Shown in pieces: positions 1 through 5,425 of a DNA stretch of 5,443 nucleotides (position 1 is its first letter; each line of letters opens with the position of its first letter). Made by a program: the position numbers and the translations under genes. Source of the DNA: an uncultured Gemmiger sp. (GTDB lineage: Bacteria; Bacillota; Clostridia; Oscillospirales; Ruminococcaceae); contig CAUEKL010000160.1 in the NCBI GenBank assembly GCA_959018215.1, positions 1-5,443 on the forward strand, read 5' to 3'. A model generated the notes under the pieces. It was given only the letters and a program-made list of their open reading frames with translations. It searched no databases and was not told the origin of the DNA.

Positions 1-408
1 CTGCAGCCCCGTCTGCAGCAGAAGTTCGGGCCCCGGTTGGGGGTCCTGGTGCTGGGGGTTGCGTGGGGACTTTGGCATCTGCCGCTGAACCTGTTCTATT
101 ACAGCCCCGAAACTTCCCTGCAAAGCCTGGCCAGCCAGATCATCGGCTGTGTGGCGCTGGGGGTCTTCTTTGCCTGGGCGTACCTCAAGACCAACAACAT
201 CTGGGTGCCGGTGCTGCTGCACTACTTCAACAACAACCTGATCGTGGTGTATACCAACTCTGCTGAGATCAGCAATCAGGTCATCCCCTGGTCGGATGTG
301 CTCATCATGCTGGTGGTGTATGCGGTTCTGTACATGCCGGTGTTTGCCTCCAAGGTATTTACCCGCCGCCCCAAAATCCGGGAAGAGGAAATCCTGCCGG
401 AATCCTGA
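1..408 (+). CDS. CPBP family intramembrane metalloprotease, C-terminal part (5' truncated by window edge)
   Basis: The reading frame is open from base 1 and ends at TGA 406-408, giving 135 visible residues. The gene starts outside the window, so the internal TTG at 37 is not its start. CPBP (CAAX protease/bacteriocin-processing, Abi) proteins are multi-pass membrane proteases. The opening LQPRLQQKFG is the stretch that usually follows the first family motif (EExxWRG), which must lie just off the left edge. The second motif is seen as WGLWHLP (His at visible residue 26) and the third as LLHYFNNN. Three hydrophobic stretches fit membrane helices, at about visible residues 13-28, 42-60 and 98-115. 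The tail is charged (RRPKIREEE) and probably cytoplasmic. The gene converges on the lysine cluster and shares a terminator with it, so no functional link is implied. The substrate cannot be told from sequence. Family call is firm; role is open. Confidence 0.88.
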   Translation: MQPRLQQKFGPRLGVLVLGVAWGLWHLPLNLFYYSPETSLQSLASQIIGCVALGVFFAWAYLKTNNIWVPVLLHYFNNNLIVVYTNSAEISNQVIPWSDVLIMLVVYAVLYMPVFASKVFTRRPKIREEEILPES

Positions 409-429
409 TTCCTGCCCATAGAAAACAGA

Positions 430-479
430 AAAGCCCCGCCGGGCATTCGGTGCATCCAGCACAGACCCGGCGGGGCTTT
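430..479. terminator. Bidirectional intrinsic terminator between convergent genes
   Basis: A perfect 14-bp inverted repeat pairs 430-443 (AAAGCCCCGCCGGG) with 466-479. The 22-base loop contains a smaller hairpin, GTGC 450-453 with GCAC 459-462. The AAA/TTT ends of the stem provide U residues in either direction. Read on the minus strand, the stem is followed by a T-rich stretch (CTTTTCTGTTTTC), so that direction is the better terminator. It lies 22 bases after the stop of the plus-strand protease gene and 7 bases after the stop of the minus-strand ACT gene. Confidence 0.85.
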
Positions 480-485
480 GATGTA

Positions 486-941
486 TTACAGGGCAAAGGC
501 TTTGCGCAAAGCTTCCAGGGCCACATCCTCATCCTGCTGACGGACCAGAAGCGAGATGTCCAGATCGCTGGTGGTGATGAGCACCACCTCCACGCTGACC
601 TGGGCCAGGGCCTGCAGGGCCCGGGCGGCCACGCCGCAGCTGGTGACCATCTCCTCACCGAACAGGTTGATCTTGCTGTATCCGCCGGAAATCAGGGGCG
701 GCTTGCTCTTGACGGCGTCGGGCAGGGCCACCATCACGGCGGTGAAGTTGTCGTAACTGGTGGTGAAGCTGAAATCCACCTCGCTGCCCCGGGGGGCACT
801 CTGGCAGATCATATCCACTACGATGCCGGCCTTGGCGAAGACATCCAGGTGTTCCGCCAGGCTCTGGGCGCTGTACTGTGCACCGGGAAAGGTGGTGAGC
901 ATGATGTTCTGTTCACTGCTGATCTTGCTTACGCCATACAT
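486..941 (-). CDS. Stand-alone tandem ACT-domain protein, aspartokinase regulatory-domain-like
   Basis: This 151-residue protein consists almost entirely of two ACT domains resembling the C-terminal regulatory half of aspartokinase (LysC). ACT 1 spans about residues 11-75, with VDMICQ at 42-47 matching the VDMIVQ-type strand of aspartokinases. ACT 2 spans about 88-151, with INLFGEEM (91-98), GVAARALQAL (103-112) and ITTSDLDISLLV (122-133), counterparts of the GxGM, GVAAxMF and ISTSEIKISVLV stretches. No kinase domain precedes it: upstream is a stop, then capA. The start ATG (941-939) follows GGATCTGAGGA on the minus strand, a usable ribosome binding site. It sits 39 bases after capA with no visible terminator between, so it is probably co-transcribed with dapB-capA. 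By size and content it resembles the beta subunit of Bacillus aspartokinase II, which there is made from an internal start within lysC. Inference: it binds lysine or threonine and modulates an aspartokinase encoded elsewhere, or is an independent amino-acid sensor. Confidence 0.85.
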   Translation of the reverse strand: MYGVSKISSEQNIMLTTFPGAQYSAQSLAEHLDVFAKAGIVVDMICQSAPRGSEVDFSFTTSYDNFTAVMVALPDAVKSKPPLISGGYSKINLFGEEMVTSCGVAARALQALAQVSVEVVLITTSDLDISLLVRQQDEDVALEALRKAFAL

Positions 942-980
942 GATTCCTCAGATCCTTTCTGCGATCCGGGTCTAGCCCGT

Positions 981-2210
981 TTACTCCAATACCAAAAATG
1001 TAGGGTCGATGCTGGTTTCCAGTACCTGCTGTATGTAGTCGCGGCTCAGGGCAAAGTTGCCATGGGCCGCTCCCAGCTCGTCGGTGTAATCCCGGAACAG
1101 ATACACCCGGATATCCGCATATCCGTTTTCATACTGGGTCACGGTGGGAATCAGCTGCGGGTCTTGTACCACCGTGGTGCTGCTGCCGTCCGGCTGGGTG
1201 GTCTTTTGAAAGCTGACACTCAGGATGGCACCGATCATATTGTCGGGGGACGACTGGGCACTGATGAAATTTCCCAGGGAATAGGCCACGAACACCGGGC
1301 GGCCGTCCGCGGCGGTCAGCCATTCAGCGGTCTGGGTCACATGGGGATGGGTGCCGATGATCAGGTCCGCGCCCTGGTCGGCCAGCCACTGGGCCGTTTC
1401 GCGCTGGGTGTCGGCCACGTCGTGGCTGCCTTCCACGCCCCAGTGACAGCTGACCACCAGCACATCGCAGTTGGGGCGCATTTCGGCCATCTGGGCGGAG
1501 ATGGTATCGGTATCATCCAGGTACACAACCCCGTGCTCGGCATCCGAAGGGGTGGGAATTCCGTTGGTGTACTCGGTGTAGGAAAGATACCCGATGGTGA
1601 TCCCGTTGACCGTCTGGTAGCTGAGCCCATCCGATCGGGCTTTGGCTTCCTCAGTCAGGGGGTAGAACCCGGCGGTCACCACATCGTCGGGCATGGAAGC
1701 CCAGTGTGCCATGGAGGAGTCGATCCCCTGGGAACCCTTGTCGTAACTGTGGTTGTTGGAGGTGCTGAACACCCGGAACCCGATATCGTACAAAGCATCG
1801 GTGATGCCGGTGGGGGTGGAGAACAGGGGATAGCCGGAAGGTTCAAAGGCGTCGTTGACCAGGGTCTCCTGGTTGAGCCAGTTCACATCGTATCCGGCAT
1901 AAAAATCCCGCAGATTCTCGTAGGCGAAGGTGAAGTCGTACCCGTCCTTGCCCTGTTCCTGGGCCCGGCGTCGGGCCTGGTTGTACAGCCCTTCATGGAT
2001 CAGGTTGTCGCCGCTGGCGGAAAAACGCACCGTCTCCACTGTGGGTGTGGGTTCCGGTGTGGGCTCCGGCGTGGGGGCAGGGGTGCTCTGGATGGTGTTT
2101 TCCGCGGCAGCGGAAGTCTCCTCCGTTCTGCCAGTCCCGCAGCCCGCCAGGGACACAAGCATGGCAGACGCCAGCAGTCCGGCAGCCAGAGCGGTTTTCC
2201 TTATACGCAT
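981..2210 (-). CDS. CapA family (PGA_cap) lipoprotein, metallophosphatase-like fold
   Basis: The protein has 409 residues. A lipoprotein signal peptide opens it: a basic start (MRIRK), a hydrophobic core, and lipobox LAGC with Cys24 as the lipidated residue. A Thr/Pro/Glu linker follows at about 43-57 (TPAPTPEPTPEPTPT), a spacer that holds the domain off the membrane. The rest has the CapA/PgsA-type motifs of a metallo-phosphoesterase-like fold: GDNLIH (67-72), NQET (113-116), STSNNHSYDKG (149-159), SCHWGVE (253-259), IIGTHPHVTQ (283-292) and YSLGNF (309-314). The metal-ligand-type Asp, Asn and His residues are intact. CapA homologues act in poly-gamma-glutamate synthesis and export, but many members in Clostridia have no known role. 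The start ATG (2210-2208) lies inside the end of dapB, a 10-base overlap, with AAGGG 8 bases upstream, so translation is probably coupled to dapB. No capB or capC neighbour is visible, so capsule synthesis is not supported; an envelope role is inference. Confidence 0.9.
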   Translation of the reverse strand: MRIRKTALAAGLLASAMLVSLAGCGTGRTEETSAAAENTIQSTPAPTPEPTPEPTPTVETVRFSASGDNLIHEGLYNQARRRAQEQGKDGYDFTFAYENLRDFYAGYDVNWLNQETLVNDAFEPSGYPLFSTPTGITDALYDIGFRVFSTSNNHSYDKGSQGIDSSMAHWASMPDDVVTAGFYPLTEEAKARSDGLSYQTVNGITIGYLSYTEYTNGIPTPSDAEHGVVYLDDTDTISAQMAEMRPNCDVLVVSCHWGVEGSHDVADTQRETAQWLADQGADLIIGTHPHVTQTAEWLTAADGRPVFVAYSLGNFISAQSSPDNMIGAILSVSFQKTTQPDGSSTTVVQDPQLIPTVTQYENGYADIRVYLFRDYTDELGAAHGNFALSRDYIQQVLETSIDPTFLVLE

Positions 2211-2974
2211 GACAGTTTCCCTTGCAGCATATCGCTCATGGTGTAGTATCCGGGGCCCCGGTCGTTCAGGAACAAGGCGGCCTGGATAGCTCCGTCCGCA
2301 AAGACGCCGCGGCTCTGGGCCACATGGCTCAGGGTCACCACTTCCTCGGCGCCGCAGAACAGCACATCGTGGTCACCCACGATGCCGCCGCCGCGCACCG
2401 AGCTGATGCCCAGTTCCTGGGCACCGCGCTTCTGCCGTACTTCATGGCGGTCGTACACATATTCATACTTGCCGCCGGCCTGGGCGTTGATGGCGTCCGC
2501 AATCATCAGGGCGGTGCCGCTGGGAGCGTCCAGCTTGTTGTGGTGGTGCTTCTCCACAATCTCGATGTCGAACTCACCGTCAAACAGGGTGACCGCCCGC
2601 TTGCACAGTTCGATGAGTACATTGATGCCCACCGACATGTTAGCACTGCGGAAGATTGCCACTTTCTCGCTGGCCGCTTCCAGACGGGACTCCTGCTCCT
2701 TGCTCAGGCCGGTGGAGCAGATGACACAGGGAATGCCGTGCCCGGCGCCGTACTCGGCGGCGGCCACCGCCCCGGCGGGAGAGGTAAAATCGATGAGCAC
2801 ACCATTGGTGTCGGCGGGCAGATCATTCACCGAAGCGTATACGGGAATCCCGTTCACATCTCCGGCCTTCTGGTCCACACCGGCTACCACACGGCAGTCG
2901 TCACGGGCGGCAATTTTTTCCAGCAGAGCGTGGCCCATACGGCCGCCGATGCCCTGAATGATCAGATTCGTCAT
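2201..2974 (-). CDS. dapB: 4-hydroxy-tetrahydrodipicolinate reductase
   Basis: This cytoplasmic enzyme of 257 residues, within the usual size of the family, reduces the DapA product to tetrahydrodipicolinate with NAD(P)H. The nucleotide-binding motif GIGGRMG is at residues 8-14, IDFTSP at 61-66 and CSTGL at 86-90. The substrate site EKHHHNKLDAPSGTA is at 141-155; His143 and Lys147 correspond to the catalytic His159 and Lys163 of the E. coli enzyme. SANMSVGIN at 110-118 is another family signature. I chose ATG 2974-2972 because MTNLIIQGIGG starts the Rossmann strand directly. The frame stays open to 3043, but that extension runs through the terminator hairpin and shows no family sequence. AAAGGAAG lies 11 bases before the ATG, slightly far. 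The gene follows dapA, separated by a terminator-like hairpin, and its last bases overlap the start of the CapA lipoprotein gene. Confidence 0.97.
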   Translation of the reverse strand: MTNLIIQGIGGRMGHALLEKIAARDDCRVVAGVDQKAGDVNGIPVYASVNDLPADTNGVLIDFTSPAGAVAAAEYGAGHGIPCVICSTGLSKEQESRLEAASEKVAIFRSANMSVGINVLIELCKRAVTLFDGEFDIEIVEKHHHNKLDAPSGTALMIADAINAQAGGKYEYVYDRHEVRQKRGAQELGISSVRGGGIVGDHDVLFCGAEEVVTLSHVAQSRGVFADGAIQAALFLNDRGPGYYTMSDMLQGKLSCV

Positions 2975-2993
2975 TGGTAAATCCACTTCCTTT

Positions 2994-2999
2994 ATTATA
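2994..2999 (-). promoter_or_regulatory. Possible -10 element (TATAAT) before dapB
   Basis: Read on the minus strand this is a perfect TATAAT directly after the dapA terminator, which would give dapB-capA-ACT its own promoter. Two things weaken it. At 15-18 base spacing the sequence (around CCCTGTGT) is a poor -35 and lies in the terminator stem. A start about 7 bases downstream would also fall inside the dapB ribosome binding site, leaving a leader of only about 13 bases. A chance match is quite possible. Confidence 0.35.
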
Positions 3000-3005
3000 G
3001 TTACC

Positions 3006-3066
3006 CAAAAAGACACACAGGGCCCGCGGCGGCCCGCCTGCACGGCGGAACACAGCGGGCCCTGTG
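3006..3066 (-). terminator. Intrinsic terminator between dapA and dapB
   Basis: A perfect 12-bp stem pairs 3016-3027 (CACAGGGCCCGC) with 3055-3066. The 27-base loop holds a second hairpin, CCGCC 3034-3038 with GGCGG 3044-3048. On the minus strand the stem is followed by TGTCTTTTT, a U-tract ending at 3006. It begins 8 bases after the dapA stop codon. It should end, or at least reduce, transcription from asd-dapA before dapB. The tract is interrupted (TGTC before the T run), so read-through is plausible. Confidence 0.78.
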
Positions 3067-3074
3067 GCTCAGAT

Positions 3075-3968
3075 TCAGTCTTTCAGAAGACCATATTGCT
3101 TCATGGCAGTTTCCAGGCGCTGCTGCACGGCCTCATCGGGCTGGCACAAAGGCAGGCGCAGGGGACCGGCGGCCCAGCCCAGACGGTTCATGGCCCACTT
3201 GACCGGGATGGGGTTCACATCGGCAAACAGGGCGTGGCACAGCTCCAGGGCCTCCAGCTGCAGGCGCAGGCTTTCGGTAGGCTTGCCGTCAAACCAGGCC
3301 TGGCAGATGTCGTGCGCCTGGCGGGGCGCTACGTTGGACAGCACGCTGATCACGCCCTTGCCGCCCAAAGACAGGATGGGCACGATCTGGTCGTCGTTGC
3401 CGGAATAGATGTTCAGCTCATCCCCACACAGGGCGGCCACTTCCGCCACCTGGGAGATGTTGCCGCTGGCTTCCTTCACCGCGTTGATGTTGGGCACCTT
3501 GGCCAGCTTCGCCAGGGTGGCGGGCTGGATGTTGCACCCGGTGCGGGAAGGCACATTGTACAGGATGCAAGGCAGGGAGACCGAGTTGGCGATGGCGGTG
3601 AAATGGGCCACCAGACCGGCCTGGCTGGCCTTGTTGTAGTAGGGGGTGACCAGCAGCAGGGCGTCCACCCCGGCCTTTTCCGCCTCATGGGAGAGGGTGA
3701 TGGCGTAATCGGTGTGGTTGGAGCCGGTGCCCGCCACCACCGGGACACGGTGGGCGGTGTGCTCCACAGCGTAGCGGATGCAGGCCACATGTTCCTCATG
3801 GGTCAGGGTGGCGGATTCGCCAGTGGTGCCGCAGATGATAATGGCGTCGGTGCCGTTCTCAATCTGGTTGTCGATGATGCGGCCCAGCTCTTCAAAATTG
3901 ACCGTGCCGTCCTGGTTCATGGGGGTGATAATGGCCACACCGGCACCGGTAAAGACAGGCTTCTTCAT
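3075..3968 (-). CDS. dapA: 4-hydroxy-tetrahydrodipicolinate synthase
   Basis: This 297-residue TIM-barrel class I aldolase condenses pyruvate with aspartate semialdehyde, the first committed step of the lysine/DAP branch. The active site is complete: GTTGES at 47-52 (Thr48, Thr49), TPYYNK at 108-113 (Tyr111), YNVPSRTG at 137-144 (Tyr137, Arg142) and the Schiff-base lysine Lys165 in VKEASG. Length is normal (E. coli 292). At the lysine allosteric site known from the E. coli enzyme, His57, His60, Asn84 and Tyr110 are kept, but the position of Glu84 (E. coli numbering) is Tyr88 here (GTGSNHTDYAI). Feedback by lysine may therefore be weak; this is inference. ATG 3968-3966 has a strong site AAGGAGA 6-7 bases upstream. 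It lies 41 bases after asd with no terminator between, so the two are one transcript. Confidence 0.97.
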   Translation of the reverse strand: MKKPVFTGAGVAIITPMNQDGTVNFEELGRIIDNQIENGTDAIIICGTTGESATLTHEEHVACIRYAVEHTAHRVPVVAGTGSNHTDYAITLSHEAEKAGVDALLLVTPYYNKASQAGLVAHFTAIANSVSLPCILYNVPSRTGCNIQPATLAKLAKVPNINAVKEASGNISQVAEVAALCGDELNIYSGNDDQIVPILSLGGKGVISVLSNVAPRQAHDICQAWFDGKPTESLRLQLEALELCHALFADVNPIPVKWAMNRLGWAAGPLRLPLCQPDEAVQQRLETAMKQYGLLKD

Positions 3969-4009
3969 AGGGGTTCTCCTTCTTGATCACAAAAGGCAAG
4001 GGCAGGGCA

Positions 4010-5086
4010 TCAGTCCAGGTAGCCCTTGGCGGCCAGCAGTTCGGCCAGCAGCACAGCGCCGCCCGCCGCACCGCGCAGGGTGTTGTGGGAAAGGCAGACA
4101 AACTTGTAATCGTACTGGGTGTCCTCCCGCAGGCGGCCGATGCTCACGGCCATGCCGTTTTCCAGCATGCGGTCCAGCTTGGGCTGGGGACGGTCGTTCT
4201 GCTCAAAGTAATGCAGGAACTGTTTGGGGGCGCTGGGCAGGTTCAGGTCCTGGGCGGCGCCGTGGAATCCGGCCCAGGCGGACAGGATCTCCTCCTTGGT
4301 GGGCTTGTGCTCAAAGCTCACGAACACTGCACCCACATGGCCGTCGGAAACCGGCACCCGCAGGCACTGGGCCGTGAAGGACGGGCCGTCGGCGGACACG
4401 ATGCGGTCGCCTTCGATGTGGCCCCACAGCTTCAGGGGTTCCTGCTCGCTCTTTTCTTCCTCGCCGCCGATGTAGGGAATGACATTGTCCAGGATATCCG
4501 GGAAGGTTTCAAAGGTCTTGCCGGCGCCGGAGATGGCCTGGTAGGTGCAGACCAGGCACTTGGTGATGCCGTAGCCGCGCAAAGGATGCAGGGCGGGCAC
4601 ATAGCTCTGCAGGCTGCAGTTGCTCTTGACGGCAATGAAGCCGCGCTTGGTGCCCAGGCGCTTGCGCTGGGCGGGGATGATCTCGATATGCTCGGCGTTG
4701 ATCTCAGGCACCACCATGGGCACGTCGGGGGTGAAACGGTGGGCGCTGTTGTTGGAGACCACCGGGCATTCGGCCTTGGCGTAGGCTTCTTCCAGCGCCT
4801 TGATCTCATCCTTCTTCATATTCACGGCGCAGAAGACAAAGTCTACCTTGGCGGCCACGGCCTGCACGTCGGAGGCATCCATCACGACCATATCCTTGAC
4901 GCTGTCCGGCATGGGAGTCTGCATGGCCCAGCGGCTGCCCACCGCCTGCTCATAGGTCTTGCCGGCCGAACGGGCGGAAGCCGCCAGCGCGGTGATGTGG
5001 AACCAGGGGTGCTGCGCCAGCAGGGTCACGAACCGCTGGCCCACCATGCCGGTGGCACCTACAACGCCAACTTTGTACTGTTTCAT
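4010..5086 (-). CDS. asd: Aspartate-semialdehyde dehydrogenase, archaeal/fungal-type subfamily
   Basis: The 358-residue protein reduces aspartyl phosphate to aspartate semialdehyde with NADPH, at the branch point between lysine/DAP and threonine/methionine. The N-terminal Rossmann motif GATGMVGQRF is at 10-19. The active-site cysteine is Cys157 in KSNCSLQ, followed by ISGAGKTFE at 185-193. GGEEEK at 207-212 fits the substrate-binding Glu region, and RVPVSDGHVG at 243-252 carries the catalytic His250. The RVPVSDGH form and the length fit the archaeal/fungal-like subfamily rather than the E. coli type. ATG 5086-5084 follows AAAGGAAGG, 9 bases upstream, and MKQYKVGVVGATG is a typical start. It is the first gene after the lysine riboswitch leader and so is the gene most directly under its control. 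Confidence 0.96.
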   Translation of the reverse strand: MKQYKVGVVGATGMVGQRFVTLLAQHPWFHITALAASARSAGKTYEQAVGSRWAMQTPMPDSVKDMVVMDASDVQAVAAKVDFVFCAVNMKKDEIKALEEAYAKAECPVVSNNSAHRFTPDVPMVVPEINAEHIEIIPAQRKRLGTKRGFIAVKSNCSLQSYVPALHPLRGYGITKCLVCTYQAISGAGKTFETFPDILDNVIPYIGGEEEKSEQEPLKLWGHIEGDRIVSADGPSFTAQCLRVPVSDGHVGAVFVSFEHKPTKEEILSAWAGFHGAAQDLNLPSAPKQFLHYFEQNDRPQPKLDRMLENGMAVSIGRLREDTQYDYKFVCLSHNTLRGAAGGAVLLAELLAAKGYLD

Positions 5087-5110
5087 CTTGAAAAACCTTC
5101 CTTTCGTGCT

Positions 5111-5142
5111 GTGCCCCGCATACAGTCCATTGTATGCGGCAC
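5111..5142 (-). other. Strong hairpin in the asd leader, upstream of the ribosome binding site
   Basis: Minus-strand RNA pairs GTGCCGCATACA (5142 to 5131) with TGTATGCGGGGCAC (5124 to 5111) around loop ATGGAC, with two unpaired G on the right arm. A U run does follow but only about 16 bases later, beyond the ribosome binding site, so it does not look like a terminator. It ends about 7 bases before the AAAGGAAGG site. It could protect the 5' end of a processed mRNA or affect translation of asd. The right-arm heptamer TGTATGC also occurs just after the lysine aptamer (5259 to 5253), so alternative pairing with GCATACA is possible. Confidence 0.6.
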
Positions 5143-5203
5143 ATCCGGCAGAGGTGCTCTCCGCCTTGGTTTGTCTGCGGCTTCCCGATCACCCGAAGGC
5201 AAT

Positions 5204-5226
5204 AAAAAAACCGGCTTGAAAACCGG
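5204..5226 (-). terminator. Riboswitch-controlled intrinsic terminator before asd
   Basis: On the minus strand CCGGTT (5226-5221), loop TTCA, AGCCGG (5216-5211) form a compact 6-bp stem including one G-U pair. It is followed at once by seven T (5210-5204) and then ATT. It lies 32 bases downstream of the closing stem of the lysine aptamer and 117 bases before the asd start, with no gene in between. That placement fits the OFF-state terminator of a transcriptional lysine riboswitch. Confidence 0.85.
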
Positions 5227-5232
5227 CACAAA

Positions 5233-5256
5233 ATGCAATATAATGGTACATTGCAT
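5233..5256 (-). other. Linker hairpin of the riboswitch expression platform
   Basis: ATGCAAT (5256-5250) and ATTGCAT (5239-5233) form a perfect 7-bp stem with a 10-base loop in the minus-strand RNA, between the aptamer and the terminator. It is AU-rich and has no U-tract, so it is not a terminator. It may be the core of the antiterminator formed when the aptamer is open: the flanking GCGC in the aptamer (5268-5265) can also pair with GTGC (5230-5227) at the foot of the terminator. That switching model is my inference and was not folded by computer. Confidence 0.5.
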
Positions 5257-5258
5257 AC

Positions 5259-5425
5259 AACACAGCGCAACATGCCTTTCGGCATGACAGTTCCGTCCCT
5301 GTTCGGCGGCGGACCCAGGCCGATGCGTGCCGTGCATCGCCTTCGGCGGGAAACCCTTTCTCCGCGGCCGCTGCCTGGCTGGCCGAAAACCTGCGGATAC
5401 TGATGTTGCCCGCGCCTCTGTGTTT
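5259..5425 (-). promoter_or_regulatory. Lysine riboswitch aptamer (L-box)
   Basis: Read on the minus strand, the conserved L-box elements appear in order. P1 is AACACAG (5424-5418) pairing with CTGTGTT (5265-5259). Next come AGAGGCGCGGGC, then ATCAGTA, the counterpart of the usual ATGAGTA. The P2 arm is closed by TCCGC/GCGGA (5397-5393 with 5365-5361). GAAAGGG...CCCGCCGAAGGCG (about 5360-5338) holds the invariant GCCGAAGG core. P3 is CGATGC/GCATCG (5339-5334 with 5326-5321). GCCTGGG is at about 5321-5315, then a P4 arm, ACTGTCA (5291-5285), and P5 TGCC-GAAA-GGCA (5284-5273). Order and spacing match the known lysine aptamers recalled from Bacillus lysC and Thermotoga. Lysine binding should stabilise P1 and let the terminator at 5226-5204 form, switching asd-dapA off. 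The promoter is not visible: only 18 bases of leader remain before the window edge. Confidence 0.95.

Noticed and set aside
2030..2090. Short GTGGGTTCCGG-like repeats
   Set aside because: These encode the Thr-Pro-Glu-Pro linker of the CapA lipoprotein, a normal spacer, and are not a separate DNA repeat element.
450..2246. A 598-residue open frame on the plus strand
   Set aside because: It runs antisense across the ACT and CapA genes, whose minus-strand frames have clear family motifs. Its translation is low-complexity, rich in Gly, His and Val, as expected for the complement of a GC-rich gene.
2222..2980. Plus-strand frame of 252 residues opposite dapB
   Set aside because: It is complementary to dapB and gives a His/Gly/Ala-rich translation without motifs.
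2201..3043. Longer dapB with a start at 3043
   Set aside because: The extra 23 residues cross the terminator and have no family similarity. MTNLIIQGIGG at 2974 is the normal DapB beginning and has its own ribosome binding site.
3983..5287. A 434-residue open frame on the plus strand opposite asd
   Set aside because: It is a shadow of asd and its leader: no recognisable domain, and it runs into the riboswitch region.
5083..5337. Short minus-strand frames across the asd leader (84 and 111 residues)
   Set aside because: They overlap the aptamer, terminator and asd start, show no protein family, and are explained by RNA structure instead. I saw no convincing leader peptide with lysine codons.
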